Source: Malania oleifera (taxonomy: Eukaryota; Streptophyta; Magnoliopsida; Santalales; Ximeniaceae). Taken from it: a stretch of 64,000 nt of DNA. The stretch lies in contig NC_080428.1 in the NCBI RefSeq assembly GCF_029873635.1, positions 64,041,957-64,105,956 of the forward strand, written 5' to 3'. Each line of letters starts with the position of its first letter. Positions within the stretch are counted from its first letter, which is position 1. Shown piece by piece: positions 1 to 9,395 of this stretch. Both the position numbers and the translations under genes were made by a program. The notes under the pieces are model-generated. The model did no database searches. It was given only the letters and a program-made list of their open reading frames with translations, and had not been told where the DNA came from.

Positions 1-589
1 CTGATTGATATATGAGCATTATTTTGAGAGAAGACATTGAAACTACATTGAACTTATCATATCCTATCATATTGTAGTGTGTTGATTATACTGGTACAAA
101 TCTGCTTATTAGAGAAGCATTCATTTTGTACACACTTTGTATTTTTGAATTAGTTGTATTCTAGGCATGGCCTGAGGGGACATTAATCCAGTCCGGAAGG
201 ATTGATTGTAAAGATTGAGGTCAGTCTTCCTTTAATTTGACTTGGTTGTACTAGGTGCCACTCCACCTGTTAAGTGAGCCGTAGTGGAATCCTTGTACTT
301 GTGAGCCAAGGCAGGGACGTAGGTAGTATTGACCGAGCCCCAATAACATATTTTGTATCAGTTCTCTGTTTAATTTCCGCACTTTCAATTCTGCACATGT
401 ATGTTATGCTTGATCTACTGTGTATGTTTTAATTGCTTTAAATATTTGCATACATAATTTCTTGGGGGATTGAGTCTATTTTAGAAAGACCTTCGGTTGT
501 GTAATACTGTTGCTGGATTAGTTGAACATAGGGGAGAAATTTATAAATCTCCAATTCACCCCCCTTTTGGGATCGCACCAAAGTCAACA
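1..589 (+). repeat. Sirevirus-type copia LTR, 3' part, sense orientation
   Basis: The segment ends CCAATTCACCCCCC, then TTTTGGGATCGCACC and TCAACA, the terminal block of many plant Sirevirus LTRs. The same block occurs inverted at 40723, 54830 and 63369 in this window. Positions 150-330 are the reverse-complement counterpart of 55050-55260 (cctgaggggacattaatcc and the gagccaaggcagggacgta motif). The LTR start lies outside the window and no internal region follows position 589, so it is a solo or truncated LTR. Family placement follows from the shared terminal block and the associated pol gene at 57-59 kb. Confidence 0.8.
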
Positions 590-604
590 TTTGCTGAGAA
601 AATA

Positions 605-640
<36 letters not shown>

Positions 641-944
641 GTGAGGAAAGAGAAAGAGAAAAGAAAGGAAAAATCTAAGAGAGGCTTGAAAGACAGAGAG
701 GCGTATGCTAGGAGGGGTTCAAATTTCCAATTGCAAAGCAATTGGATTTCAAATTGAAATCCAACCCACCTAATGGTATTAAAACAATCATATGCTTTAT
801 TATTTAATATTAACATTATATATAAATATATATATGTATGTATTTAATTAAACCAATTCAATATTATTTAATTAATTAGTTACTAATATACATTTATGTA
901 TTTTTAATTTTTTTTTCGGGTTACTACACTTTCTACTAGTACCT
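590..944. repeat. GA microsatellite and paired palindromes, no gene
   Basis: Contains a (GA)n tract at about 608-637 and two abutting palindromes at 727-762. One has arms CCAATTGC/GCAATTGG around AAA. The other has arms GGATTTCAA/TTGAAATCC around one base. The rest is AT-rich. Short open frames across the GA tract are low-complexity and not credible genes. Confidence 0.6.
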
Positions 945-1850
945 CCTCTATCGGTTCATTTTCTGTAGGTGTCTCCAATCCAGCTTTATGGCGTTGGCTT
1001 TGGCAAGATAAGTTGATCCTTCACGCCAATGTTGTATTTGTCTCTGAATCGGTTATGCCACTCATATATTGCCGCTTCAACTACTGCTCATGATGCTCGG
1101 TCTAAGTTGCAATGATTGTACGCCAATCGTTCACACATTCGTGATGCAACTTAAGGAGGAGTTGACTCTCATTCAGTGAGAGTCCCACTCGGTCTTAGAG
1201 TGTTTCCATGTCATCATCGTTTTAGTTGATGAACTTACTGTGATTGACTCTCTTGTCTCAGCGGATGACATTGCTCTGTATGTCCTTAACGATCGTGGCC
1301 TTGAATTTCATGAGATTGTAATGCCTATTCAGGAACGTAAGATTTCTCTCATGTTTGAGGAGTTTCATGATATGCTGATTGGTCATAAAAGTTACATACG
1401 ACATGTTGACACATCCAATGTTGTCTTGGTTGCCACTGCGAACCCCAGTCAGCGCGGCACTCTTGTCTCCACTTTCAACTGCAACCAACGTTCCAACCAG
1501 GGCGCCTATGGTTAGTGTCGCCCCAACTCTGGTTGCAATAATCGCAGAGAGCAATCTGGAAAGACACATATCATTTGTCAACTAAGTGAGAAAGTAAGGC
1601 ACTTAACCAAAACTTGTTACTCAGCTTCAAAAGTAAAATTTGTAAATTGTGCCGCTACCAATGTGTCCACCAACAAAAAGTGGCTTGTGGATTTTGTTGC
1701 TTCTCACGACATCACCTCTGATCTTGCCAATCTCTCTGTTCACTTAGAGTATGATGGCACGGATAAGGTCCTCATTGGCGATAACTTAGGTTTGCGAGTT
1801 ACATATGTTGGCTCTAGGTCATCATTGATGCAGGCATTTTAAGGAAATTG
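945..1850 (+). pseudogene. decayed Ty1-copia gag-protease remnant (Retrofit/Ale-like)
   Basis: Read across several frames, this matches copia Gag in order. About 965-1150 reads WLWQDKLILHANVVFVSESV followed by SKLQ and LYANRS. About 1240-1500 reads VIDSLVSADDIALYVLN, LEFHEIV and FEEFHDMLIGHKSYIR. About 1680-1820 reads WLVDFVASHDITSDLANLS, the protease start. The protease active triad DSG has become DFV, so it would be inactive. Stops and frame changes are frequent and no LTR pair, integrase or RT is attached. Clade is inferred from the Gag wording; that it is copia is secure. Confidence 0.8.
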
Positions 1851-2185
1851 CTTAGTTTTTTAGCAAACCGTCGACGGTTGCTTTAACGGATTAAGATAGA
1901 ATTGTTGTCGTGATTAAACCATCGATGGTTTCACCAAACTATCACCGATTGTTAAATTGTCGAGAATCCTAATAATTGAAGATTTGCTAATATTGATTGT
2001 ATGCAGCGATCTGAGATTCCTCAGTTGTATCACTGGAATAGTTGTTTGTATTTGATAGTTTAGGATCTCTACTTTTGATTTAGTATTTAAATAATTTTGA
2101 ATACGTAACAAACATACCTTGTACAAGTCCTATATATAGGACATCTTTACATCAAATGAAAGTGTATTCTGCGTTTTCTATAATC
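1851..2185. repeat. probable LTR fragment with GTCGAC/ATCGAT palindromes
   Basis: Two long perfect palindromes lie close together: AACCGTCGACGGTT near 1865-1879 and AAACCATCGATGGTTT near 1917-1932. A weaker related site (ccaaactatcaccgattg) follows. Such arrays occur inside two LTR families elsewhere in the window, so this is probably LTR debris. A TATATATAGGA stretch near 2131 could be a promoter remnant. No gene. Confidence 0.4.
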
Positions 2186-2360
2186 TAACCACCATAGCTT
2201 AAGTGATAAGATTGAAGTTGGACTTTGATGATTTCAAGATTCCAATTTTGATTTTTCACTTACTCTTTGTTCGATGAATTACTAGTAATGCGCCTTTGGA
2301 TTAACATAAGGGTTTTCATCCTTCAAGTGATGCTCGGATGGATCAGAAGGGTTTGTAAAA
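2186..2360 (+). repeat. dispersed repeat, possibly tRNA-derived SINE
   Basis: A conserved module (TAGCTTAAGTGATAAGATTG, then tttgatgatttcaagattcc) recurs at 40288-40455 and 50312-50475 in the same orientation. The first part resembles an A box and GATTCCAATTT a degenerate B box, suggesting a SINE. The boxes are weak and no poly(A) tail or target duplication was found, so it may simply belong to the amplified locus. Confidence 0.35.
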
Positions 2361-3708
2361 ATTATTTTTCATGTTTAGTTATCAAGTAAAAGTGACAAAA
2401 AAAAAATATTATGTGTGTGTATATATGTATAATATAGATAAATAAATAAACACATAAAAAAATATTTTTACCTATTATTTACTTTGATTTTGTGATTTAT
2501 AATTAAATTACAATAAATTTTCATTTGAGTTGACATTGGGAGAAAATACAATCCGGGCTTGCTTTACAATCAGACTTTCAATTTTTCTTGTTCTTTGAGC
2601 TCTGAAAATATTTGGAAAAGAAACGAAAATATCAAAGATTTCACATTTTTATATTTGATTATCAAAAAAGGCCAAAAAGAAAATAAAAAATATATTAAAT
2701 TTATTAATAAAATTTCAATTTTATATATTTATCAATATTTATGTTTCATAATTTTTAGTCATATTAAAATAAGTTTTCATTTTTGAAAGTGTTTAATAGA
2801 TGAAAAAAATATAAGAGAAAATAAAATTTCTCCATATTTTTCTTTCTACTTTTTCTATTATATTTTCCTTCTCTATTAAATACTATTAAAAATGAAAGTT
2901 TTTTTTTTAATATGAATAAAAATTTTTAAAAAATATAATATTAATGATGTGAAATCAAATTTTATTCATAGATTTGGTTTTTTTTTTTTTTTTAAATTTT
3001 ATTTTTCATTTGCCTTGATAACCAAACATGAAAATGAGGATTCCTTCATATTTTTCTTTCATTTTCCTAATATTTTTCTAAGCCCCATATAGGATCATAA
3101 AGATCTATTTGAATCAAATATTTTACAAGAGGAAAGGAAATGAAAGGATAATAAAAAGAAAATTCATTTTCCTTTTCTATTAAATATTATCAAAGTTTGT
3201 TTTAATATAACTAAAAATTAGGAGAAAATAAATATTACTGAATTTCCTAATATTTTCCTTTCCTTTTCTTAATATGTTTTGAGCTTTAAAGGGGATCTAA
3301 AAAAGATTTTAATTAAGAAAAAATCATTCATTGAATGAAAATAAAGAAAAAAAAACATCTGTTGAGTTGTGGGCCGTATATAGAAGACAATATTGTTTTA
3401 TTTTCATGTTTATTGCGCCACACTGTATAGGATCGTAACACATAATTATGTTAATTTGTTGAAAAGGTATGTGAGTTAAATACCAAAACCCTAGACATCA
3501 TGGGAATAGAGTGTGGTAATGAATCTTATCATATATCATTCCTATTCAGAATGTTGTCAATTTGACATTGGTAAGGCGAAAACTTTGTAAGGAGGGCCCC
3601 CCAAAAAACTTCACTATATGAGGATATTTTATGGAGTTGTCAAATCACATGAATTGTTACCCGGCTGCTTCTTTCTCAATTGTATCCTAAAGAGTTTATT
3701 ATATATAT
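2361..3708. repeat. AT-rich flank of unit A, no gene
   Basis: Homologous to 15400-16200 and 50640-51470: all contain ccttgataaccaaacatg-like text, alternating A/T runs and tatttttctaagc stretches. It lies downstream of the hairpin cluster in the minus-strand direction. No coding region; the 75-codon frame at 2559 is AT-rich noise. Confidence 0.6.
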
Positions 3709-4038
3709 GGATGAAGTGCAATGAACACCATGATTGAGAAGACATTGTCAAGCTATCCCGTAGAATAAAATACAGTTAGAAATTATCTGTGCAAAGAGAT
3801 CCTTGTTCATGGCAAGTCACCCATCTGATCCCATGACTTGTTAGGCTGTCACGTGGATGACTCTGCTATGAACATGATCTGTTTGCGATAATTTTGAAGA
3901 AATTCCCATCTATAAATATAGGACTATTCATTAAGTCTGCAAAGAAATCTCTGTTCTTGGCAAGTCACCCATCTTATGAATTATATATAATTCTGCTAAT
4001 TGGATGACCATGCCAGGTTCAGGATCCATTTACAGTGA
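3709..4038 (-). ncRNA. unit A multi-hairpin precursor (two full stem-loops plus one arm)
   Basis: Not a recognised family. Stem-loop A3 has arms at about 3938-3974 and 4000-4038. Stem-loop A2 has arms at about 3788-3825 and 3853-3888. A remnant of A1 keeps only one arm (3709-3745), its partner having been lost before 3650. One arm of A2 reads GTTCATGGCAAGTCACCC and its partner GGATGACTCTGCTATGAAC, giving about 35 paired positions with small bulges, the shape of a plant microRNA foldback. A TATA box on the minus strand about 100 bp to the right makes minus-strand transcription likely. Identity as microRNA is inference; the foldback itself is visible. Confidence 0.7.
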
Positions 4039-4265
4039 TTTTAGTTTTTACAGAGACAACAAAACAAAATGTTATAGAAGGAAGAAATATGAGATGGAGG
4101 GAGAAGTGTGAGGATGAAGGCCAATGTGGTCTAGTATTTATAGGGAGAGTTCTGCAGTATTATATGAAATTACTGCCATGGAAATTGTGATCTCCCTTAT
4201 TTATTGTCTACATGATTTAGGGGATTCTAAATATCACGAATTTCTTGCATGCCCAAACCTCTAAA
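4039..4265 (-). promoter_or_regulatory. unit A core promoter and conserved upstream block
   Basis: TATAAATA on the minus strand (4135-4142) is followed by a pyrimidine-rich leader (cctcacacttctccctc). A block at about 4221-4260 (minus: GGCATGCAAGAAATTCGTG and atatttagaatcc) is conserved in the other units even where the sequence between differs. It contains the RY-like CATGCA core and a GTAC (4209 region in other units). Conserved position relative to the hairpins supports a promoter role. The factors are unknown. Confidence 0.6.
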
Positions 4266-4328
4266 AGGCAAAAAATAAAAATAAAAATCATATTTGCAAC
4301 ACACAAAAAGGTAAACGGCAGCACTATA

Positions 4329-4367
<39 letters not shown>

Positions 4368-5375
4368 AGGAGTTCTTAATTTAGGCATGGGAAATATTTG
4401 CAGTACAATGCTATGGTTAGTAAAATTTTCAATGCTTTATAACCAAATGGAAGTAGCAACATTAGTTGGGAAATGGGATGATGACATATTGGTATTACCA
4501 TCTTCCCAATTAACACAATTATGAGAAGCTACAAATTATGGTGTGTTGTGCTGTGCCATTCAACTTATTTTTTTCATTATCTACACTAGTAATTAAGAAA
4601 TATGAGGCAATTTTTAATTTACATATTTTCGTTTGTTCTTCTTAAAATACCCATTATGTTATAAGTTTATCTTTTAATTATTATAGATACATAAGCAATT
4701 AATAACATAATTTAAATTTTGAAAAAAAAAAATCTTTTGCTTGGAAGTTGTTTTCCAACTAGTATATGACAAATTGCAATAAAAGACTTTCTTTAATCTC
4801 CAAAACTCAATCTTAATTTTTTTTAATTTGAATATTTAAAATTTTAAAATTCTAACTACCTACCAATCAAAAATTTTCTTCACAATAAATTAATAAAATT
4901 AAATTTAAAACCCATATTTTCTTAAAATCATTATTAAATCATGTTCCCATAGCCGGGTTTTCTAATCACTAATTAACCATAAATTTATTGTTAGCTTTTT
5001 TCTTTTCAATCACTTTTTAATTACTAACGATTACAGCTTTTATACACACACATACACGTATTTTTTTCCCAATATAGTGAAAGGATTTAGCCATAAATTG
5101 ATCAACTACCTATAAAACAACTAGGGCATTAATGACATTGTGATTAGAAAATGCAACAATATTCTTTATTTATTTATTTTTTTCTCTCCTCAAAATGGAG
5201 GTGTTCTAGCAACCAATGCTCCACCCAAGCAATTGACAATTAACAAATATTATAAATCTAAAAAAAAAATTAGTTAATATAACAATTCTAGTCAAAGACA
5301 ATTTTTTGCTTTAAAATATCTATTTACAATTAACAGACCATGCAATATATTATAATTGGACTTTTAAACAGATTC
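4266..5375. repeat. unit A upstream flank with CT microsatellite, no gene
   Basis: Holds a (CT)n tract at 4334-4363, present at the same place in units B, C, D, E and H. It is followed by tgctacaaattatggtgtgttg and AT-rich DNA homologous to 6640-7440, 14280-14555, 17880-18490, 35130-35640 and 53090-53960. No open frame of interest. Confidence 0.6.
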
Positions 5376-6137
5376 TCATAAATCAGTTTCCTCTGCCATT
5401 GTTTCATCAGCTGGCGTCTCCACCTTGACACCAAGATCTTCAGAATAGTCACCGTAAACCTCCATCAGCTTTCCAAGATCGAATTTTGGAGCTTTCAGGA
5501 TCTTGACTCTACGAATGAAAACATTCTGTAGAGGATAGATGCTTGCCGTTGCCTTAACAATTTCTCGCCCAATAGATTCAGGAACGAACTTTGCCACCAG
5601 CTCCTTGAGGTCACAGGAAGATGCTTGGTTTATCATATGTTCTCTCATCTTTCGGCGAATCTGACGTATCTGGCTGGATTGGGCATAGCAGGTCTGCTTG
5701 ACCTGGTTTGTACGCTTCTTGGTAAGTGCGATGCAGAACATCCTAAGACTGCAGTTATCTGTTGTCTTCACATCAACATGAGCCTCAATCAAAGTCTGCC
5801 ACTTGCGAACCAACGACCCCAACTTGTCGGTGGTGAAATCCATACCCCAGAAGTTTGTGGGGACATTCTCCCCTGCACATCATCCGCTCTCAGTCGGATC
5901 TTCCTGTCGGACAGATCCTCATCATTGTCATTAATATCAGCTAGGCACATCTCGAACACTCCATGCTTGAGTCCTTCAGAAGCAATCTTGGTTCCCTGAG
6001 TTCGGGTAAAAGGGGTTCTGCCGACATTTCTGGTTTTGAAGGGGCGCAGGTGCCTTGATATCATACCAGTCCTTAGCGAACGGATCCGCCGCCTTCTTCT
6101 TCCCCTTGGATATCCTCTTGTTCTTTCCGACGGCCAT
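5376..6137 (-). pseudogene. RPS3A: processed pseudogene of 40S ribosomal protein S3a (eS1)
   Basis: Read from the ATG at 6137, the frame gives [20 protein letters not shown] and KAPAP, then after frame changes [60 protein letters not shown] and the C-terminus ending [13 protein letters not shown] with a stop. This is nearly the full length of plant RPS3A, a small-subunit ribosomal protein, with no introns although plant RPS3A genes have them. An extra C near 6045 (run of four C in the KAPAPF codons) and a lost base near 5854 (GGGAGAATGTCC) shift the frame twice, so no full-length protein can be made. The 5'UTR-like CTTCTGAAGCAAAACCCTAG runs directly into the first hairpin arm of unit B. No poly(A) remnant is evident at 5376. 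Processed origin is inferred from the missing introns. Confidence 0.92.
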
Positions 6138-6535
6138 TGCTAGGGTTTTGCTTCAGAAGCTGGAAGCAGGAGATAATATGAAAGTGGATGACAGTGCCAG
6201 GAAAAGGATACATTTGCAGTGATTTTAGTTTTTACAGACCCAATAGAACAAAATCTTGCAGAAGAAAGAAATATGCGATGGAGGGAGAAGTGTGAGGGTG
6301 AAGGCCAATGTGGAGAGTTCTGCAGCCTCGTCATATTAGAAATCTATTATATGGAATTACTGCCATGGAAATTATAATCTCCCTTATTTATTGTGTACAT
6401 GATTTCTGTCCTGGGATTCTACCAATTTCTTGCACGCCCAAACCTCTAAAAGGCAAAAAAATAAAAATCAAATTTTGCGACGCACAAAATAGGTAGTGGG
6501 CAGCCGTATGCCCACTCCTCTCTCTCTCTCTCTCT
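6138..6535 (-). promoter_or_regulatory. unit B hairpin arm and TATA-less promoter remnant
   Basis: 6184-6221 is one arm of stem-loop 3 (GGATGACAGTGCCAGG); its partner is missing because the RPS3A retrocopy begins where the loop should be. Compared with units A, C and H, the promoter lacks about 15 bp between CCAATGTGG and GAGAGTTC (near 6313). That removes exactly the TATAAATA box. The upstream block at 6414-6447 is shortened too. A CT tract ends the block at about 6518-6535. Probably a dead promoter. Confidence 0.7.
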
Positions 6536-7446
6536 CGCATAACAATGCTACGCAATGCAACATTAGGTGGGAACTGGGGTCATGACATATTGCTATTTTA
6601 CCGTCTTCCCAATTGACAATTACGAGTACGAGATGCTACAAATTATGATGTGTTGTGCTGTGCCATTTAATTTATTTTTTATATTATCTAAACTATTAAT
6701 TAAGAAATATGAGACAATTTTTAAAAATATTTTATTTACAAATAATTAAATAAAATATAAAATAATTAATTGCTTGGCACATTAATTGTCTCTTGAAATT
6801 GGTAAGATATTTAGAATATTTTATTTAAAAGCACAATTTCAGGAAATTTTTTAACTTCAAATGAAGCTATCAATAAATGAATTTTAAATTCATTCTATTT
6901 ATTATTTTACCAAATTAAATTTAAGTTGGCTCATTATTGCTTAAATTTTGCAAACCCCATTTAAATTTTAAATGAAATAACCAACTAGTCATTAAAAAAA
7001 TAAAAATAGTGAGAGAAAATTTTTGAATTTGTTACTTGAATTTGCCAACCGCACTAAGAATAGGCGAGGAAATGAAGATAATGGGGAAACCTCAATAATA
7101 TCATAATCGAACAGGAAAATTTTAATTTGCATATTTTTCTTTATTCGTATTAAAATACGCATTGTGGTACAAGTTATATTTTAATTATTATAGATACATA
7201 AGTAATTTAATAACATAATTCAAATTTTTTTTAAAAAAATCTTTTGCATCTAAGTATTTTTCCAACTAGTATATGACAAAGCATGATAAAAGACTCTCTT
7301 TAATCTCCAAAACTCAATTTTAATTTTGCTAATTTGAATATTTAAAATTTTAAAATTCTAACTACATACCAATCAAAAATTTTCTTTACAATAAATTAAT
7401 AAAATTTAATTTAAAATGCATATTATTATTATTAATAATATTAAAT
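6536..7446. repeat. unit B upstream flank, no gene
   Basis: AT-rich, homologous to the upstream flanks of the other units. The stretch 7010-7440 (tttgccaaccgcactaagaa onwards) is repeated directly at 14102-14555, so the 6.6 kb between them is bracketed by two copies of the same flank. Confidence 0.6.
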
Positions 7447-8463
7447 AGTTGTTACGACATTCCCGGACTCGAACTTGGGATGACTTAAAAATGATGTGTG
7501 ATTTTAAAAATGTGATTTTCGTGAAAAATAATGTGTCTGATGGAGTCGCTACTAACTTTTTAGTGTGGTTAGAACACTTGATTACTACCCAATTAAGGGT
7601 AGAATCAGTTTGCGCTATCAGAGTCGCTTTCATGAGTTCGGTTACATGAGAAGAAGGTATTAGCACCTCTTACGCGCCCGTTCTTACGAATGGTACCTAA
7701 TTAATCAAAAATTATCTCAACATAAATCTAATAAGTCTTCTTATTTTACTCCCTTTCAAAAAGTGAAGAAAATGCACAAAATAAAATACTATATAAGTAT
7801 CCCTCAGAACCGGGGCATATCATGCTCCAAAGAGCTCACGCCTCCCTTTTAAATCATCGGGATCGGAGAATCGAGAAAATAGTTTACGAAAATACACTCG
7901 TAGGATTTTTGAAATTTTTATAGAATTTTCTAAGTGTGAAAAATAAATAGTCCAGGAGTTTTTGGAATTTATTTGGGATGAAAAGAGTGCCAAAAATGAT
8001 TTTAAAGTCTTAAAATGTTTTTCCTGATTTTTCTCTATTTTTATGATTTTTTTATATTTTCCCAAATTTTGAAATAACAAAAGGGTGGTTAAAGCAAAAT
8101 CATGACAATCAAGTCCAAAAATATTTTTAGGTTTTTCTTATTTTTTTATGAATTTTCTAAGTCCAAAAAAGCAATTTCTAAACTAAATGTTTTTTGGATT
8201 TTGTGGTTTTTTTTCCTAATTTTTATGATTTTTCAAGTGCCAAAAACAATTTTCTAACCTTAAAATGTTTTTTTTTAGAATTTCTCTACAATTTTTATGA
8301 TTTTTTTGGGTTTTTTTTTTTTTTTTATGATTTTTGTTGAATTTAATTTTAAATAAAAATAAAAACTTTAAATCAGTTCCATACCGGTTCAAAGGACCCG
8401 AACCGGTTCGAAGAAGAATTAGTTCAAAAGGAGGGTAACATGTTTAAAGTCTGGTCAAGATCA

Positions 8464-8499
<36 letters not shown>

Positions 8500-8677
8500 A
8501 AATGTGTATTTTAATGTGTGTTTGAGTGTATGTGTGTGTGTATAGAAAAAAAAGTGTGTATGGGTGGGGGTGTGTAAATATGTATGTGGCCGTGAGAGTT
8601 AAGGTGTGTGTGGCTTTGTGTGTGAACAGTGTGTGTAATGGTGCATGGGTCAGTCTGTGCATGAAGTGTGTGGTAAC
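7447..8677 (+). repeat. Tat/Ogre-like gypsy LTR fragment
   Basis: Begins TGTTACGACATTCCCGG. It contains the text typical of plant Tat-lineage LTRs: gatggagtcgctactaac, a glycine/asparagine-poor spacer, then ggtattagcacctcttacgc and gcccgttcttacg. The rest is a run of ttttt/aaaa-rich copies and a (TG)n tract at about 8466-8497. No Tat coding region is attached. A few bases of its far side resume after the copia insertion (14075-14101). Assignment rests on remembered motif text, so moderate confidence. Confidence 0.5.
8673..8677 (+). repeat. 5-bp target-site duplication GTAAC (left)
   Basis: GTAAC immediately precedes TGTTGGG of the left LTR. The same five bases follow the right LTR at 14070-14074. 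This proves insertion of the copia element as one unit. Confidence 0.9.
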
Positions 8678-9345
8678 TGTTGGGTTATTTCCTTCCATGT
8701 GGAGGAAAGCTCAAGTAGACTTTATTAAAAGACCAAAGTCCAGCACTTTTAGTGTGGAAAACCTAAAGGAAGTTATAAAAAGAGAGGAGAGAAGAGAGGA
8801 GCCGTCACTTCTCAAAAGAAAGAGAGAAAAACGTGGTTTTTTCTCATGCTGCCCAGATTTCATCAAATCTCCGATCCCGCTTTTTCTGTGATTTGATCGA
8901 GCTGAAAATTGGAGGAGAGGTTCATGACTCAAGGATCTATAATCTGAACGGTAAAGATCGGATTTGGAGCTCAGGAGTTGGGGTTTTTGCCTGTGAACAG
9001 TAACCGCGAATTTAGTATATTCTCTCTAATTCTCTATGTATTTGTCAAGATTGTAGATATCTTGATGAGAGATTTTTGTATCCTCTAATTACGATTAGTA
9101 AAGACTTTGTGTACCCATTATTTGATTGATAGTGGAGATTTTAACTGGACTAGGTCCCGTGATTTTTCTTCCTCACACCGAGGAAGTTTTTCACGTAAAA
9201 AACTGCTTGTGTTCCTGTGGCTTGGTGTGATTGATTATTTCTCTTATTATTTCTAGCACATATAAAAGTATAGATACACTATGTTTACTTGCATATAGGG
9301 AGAAGAATTATTCCGCTGTGGTTGTTTATTGATATTTCTCCCACA
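8678..9345 (+). repeat. 5' LTR of the copia element
   Basis: Starts TGTTGGGTTATTTCC and ends TTTCTCCCACA. It aligns along its length with 13401-14069. The shared block gaggagccgtcacttctc appears in both. The R/U5 part carries ggatttggagctc and cctctaattacgattag. Confidence 0.9.
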
Positions 9346-9348
9346 AAG

Positions 9349-9363
9349 TGGTATCAGAGCCCG
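9349..9363 (+). other. copia primer-binding site
   Basis: TGGTATCAGAGCCCG just after the 5' LTR matches the 3' end of plant initiator methionine tRNA, the usual primer of plant copia elements. Confidence 0.85.
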
Positions 9364-9395
9364 ATTTCTAGATTATCAGGTTGGCAGTTTGAGTT

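Noticed and set aside
497..816. Frames across the GA tract
   Set aside because: Arg-Glu or Ser-Leu repeats from a microsatellite, open on both strands.
2186..2360. Functional tRNA gene
   Set aside because: A and B boxes are degenerate and no cloverleaf can be drawn. At most a SINE-like repeat.
3788..3825. Resemblance of the hairpin arm (reverse strand TGACTTGCC) to miR169
   Set aside because: Only about nine bases match. The family-defining AGCCAAGG part is absent in every unit, so it is not called miR169.
5376..6137. Functional RPS3A gene
   Set aside because: Two frameshifts, no introns, and a promoter that belongs to another locus and lacks its TATA box.
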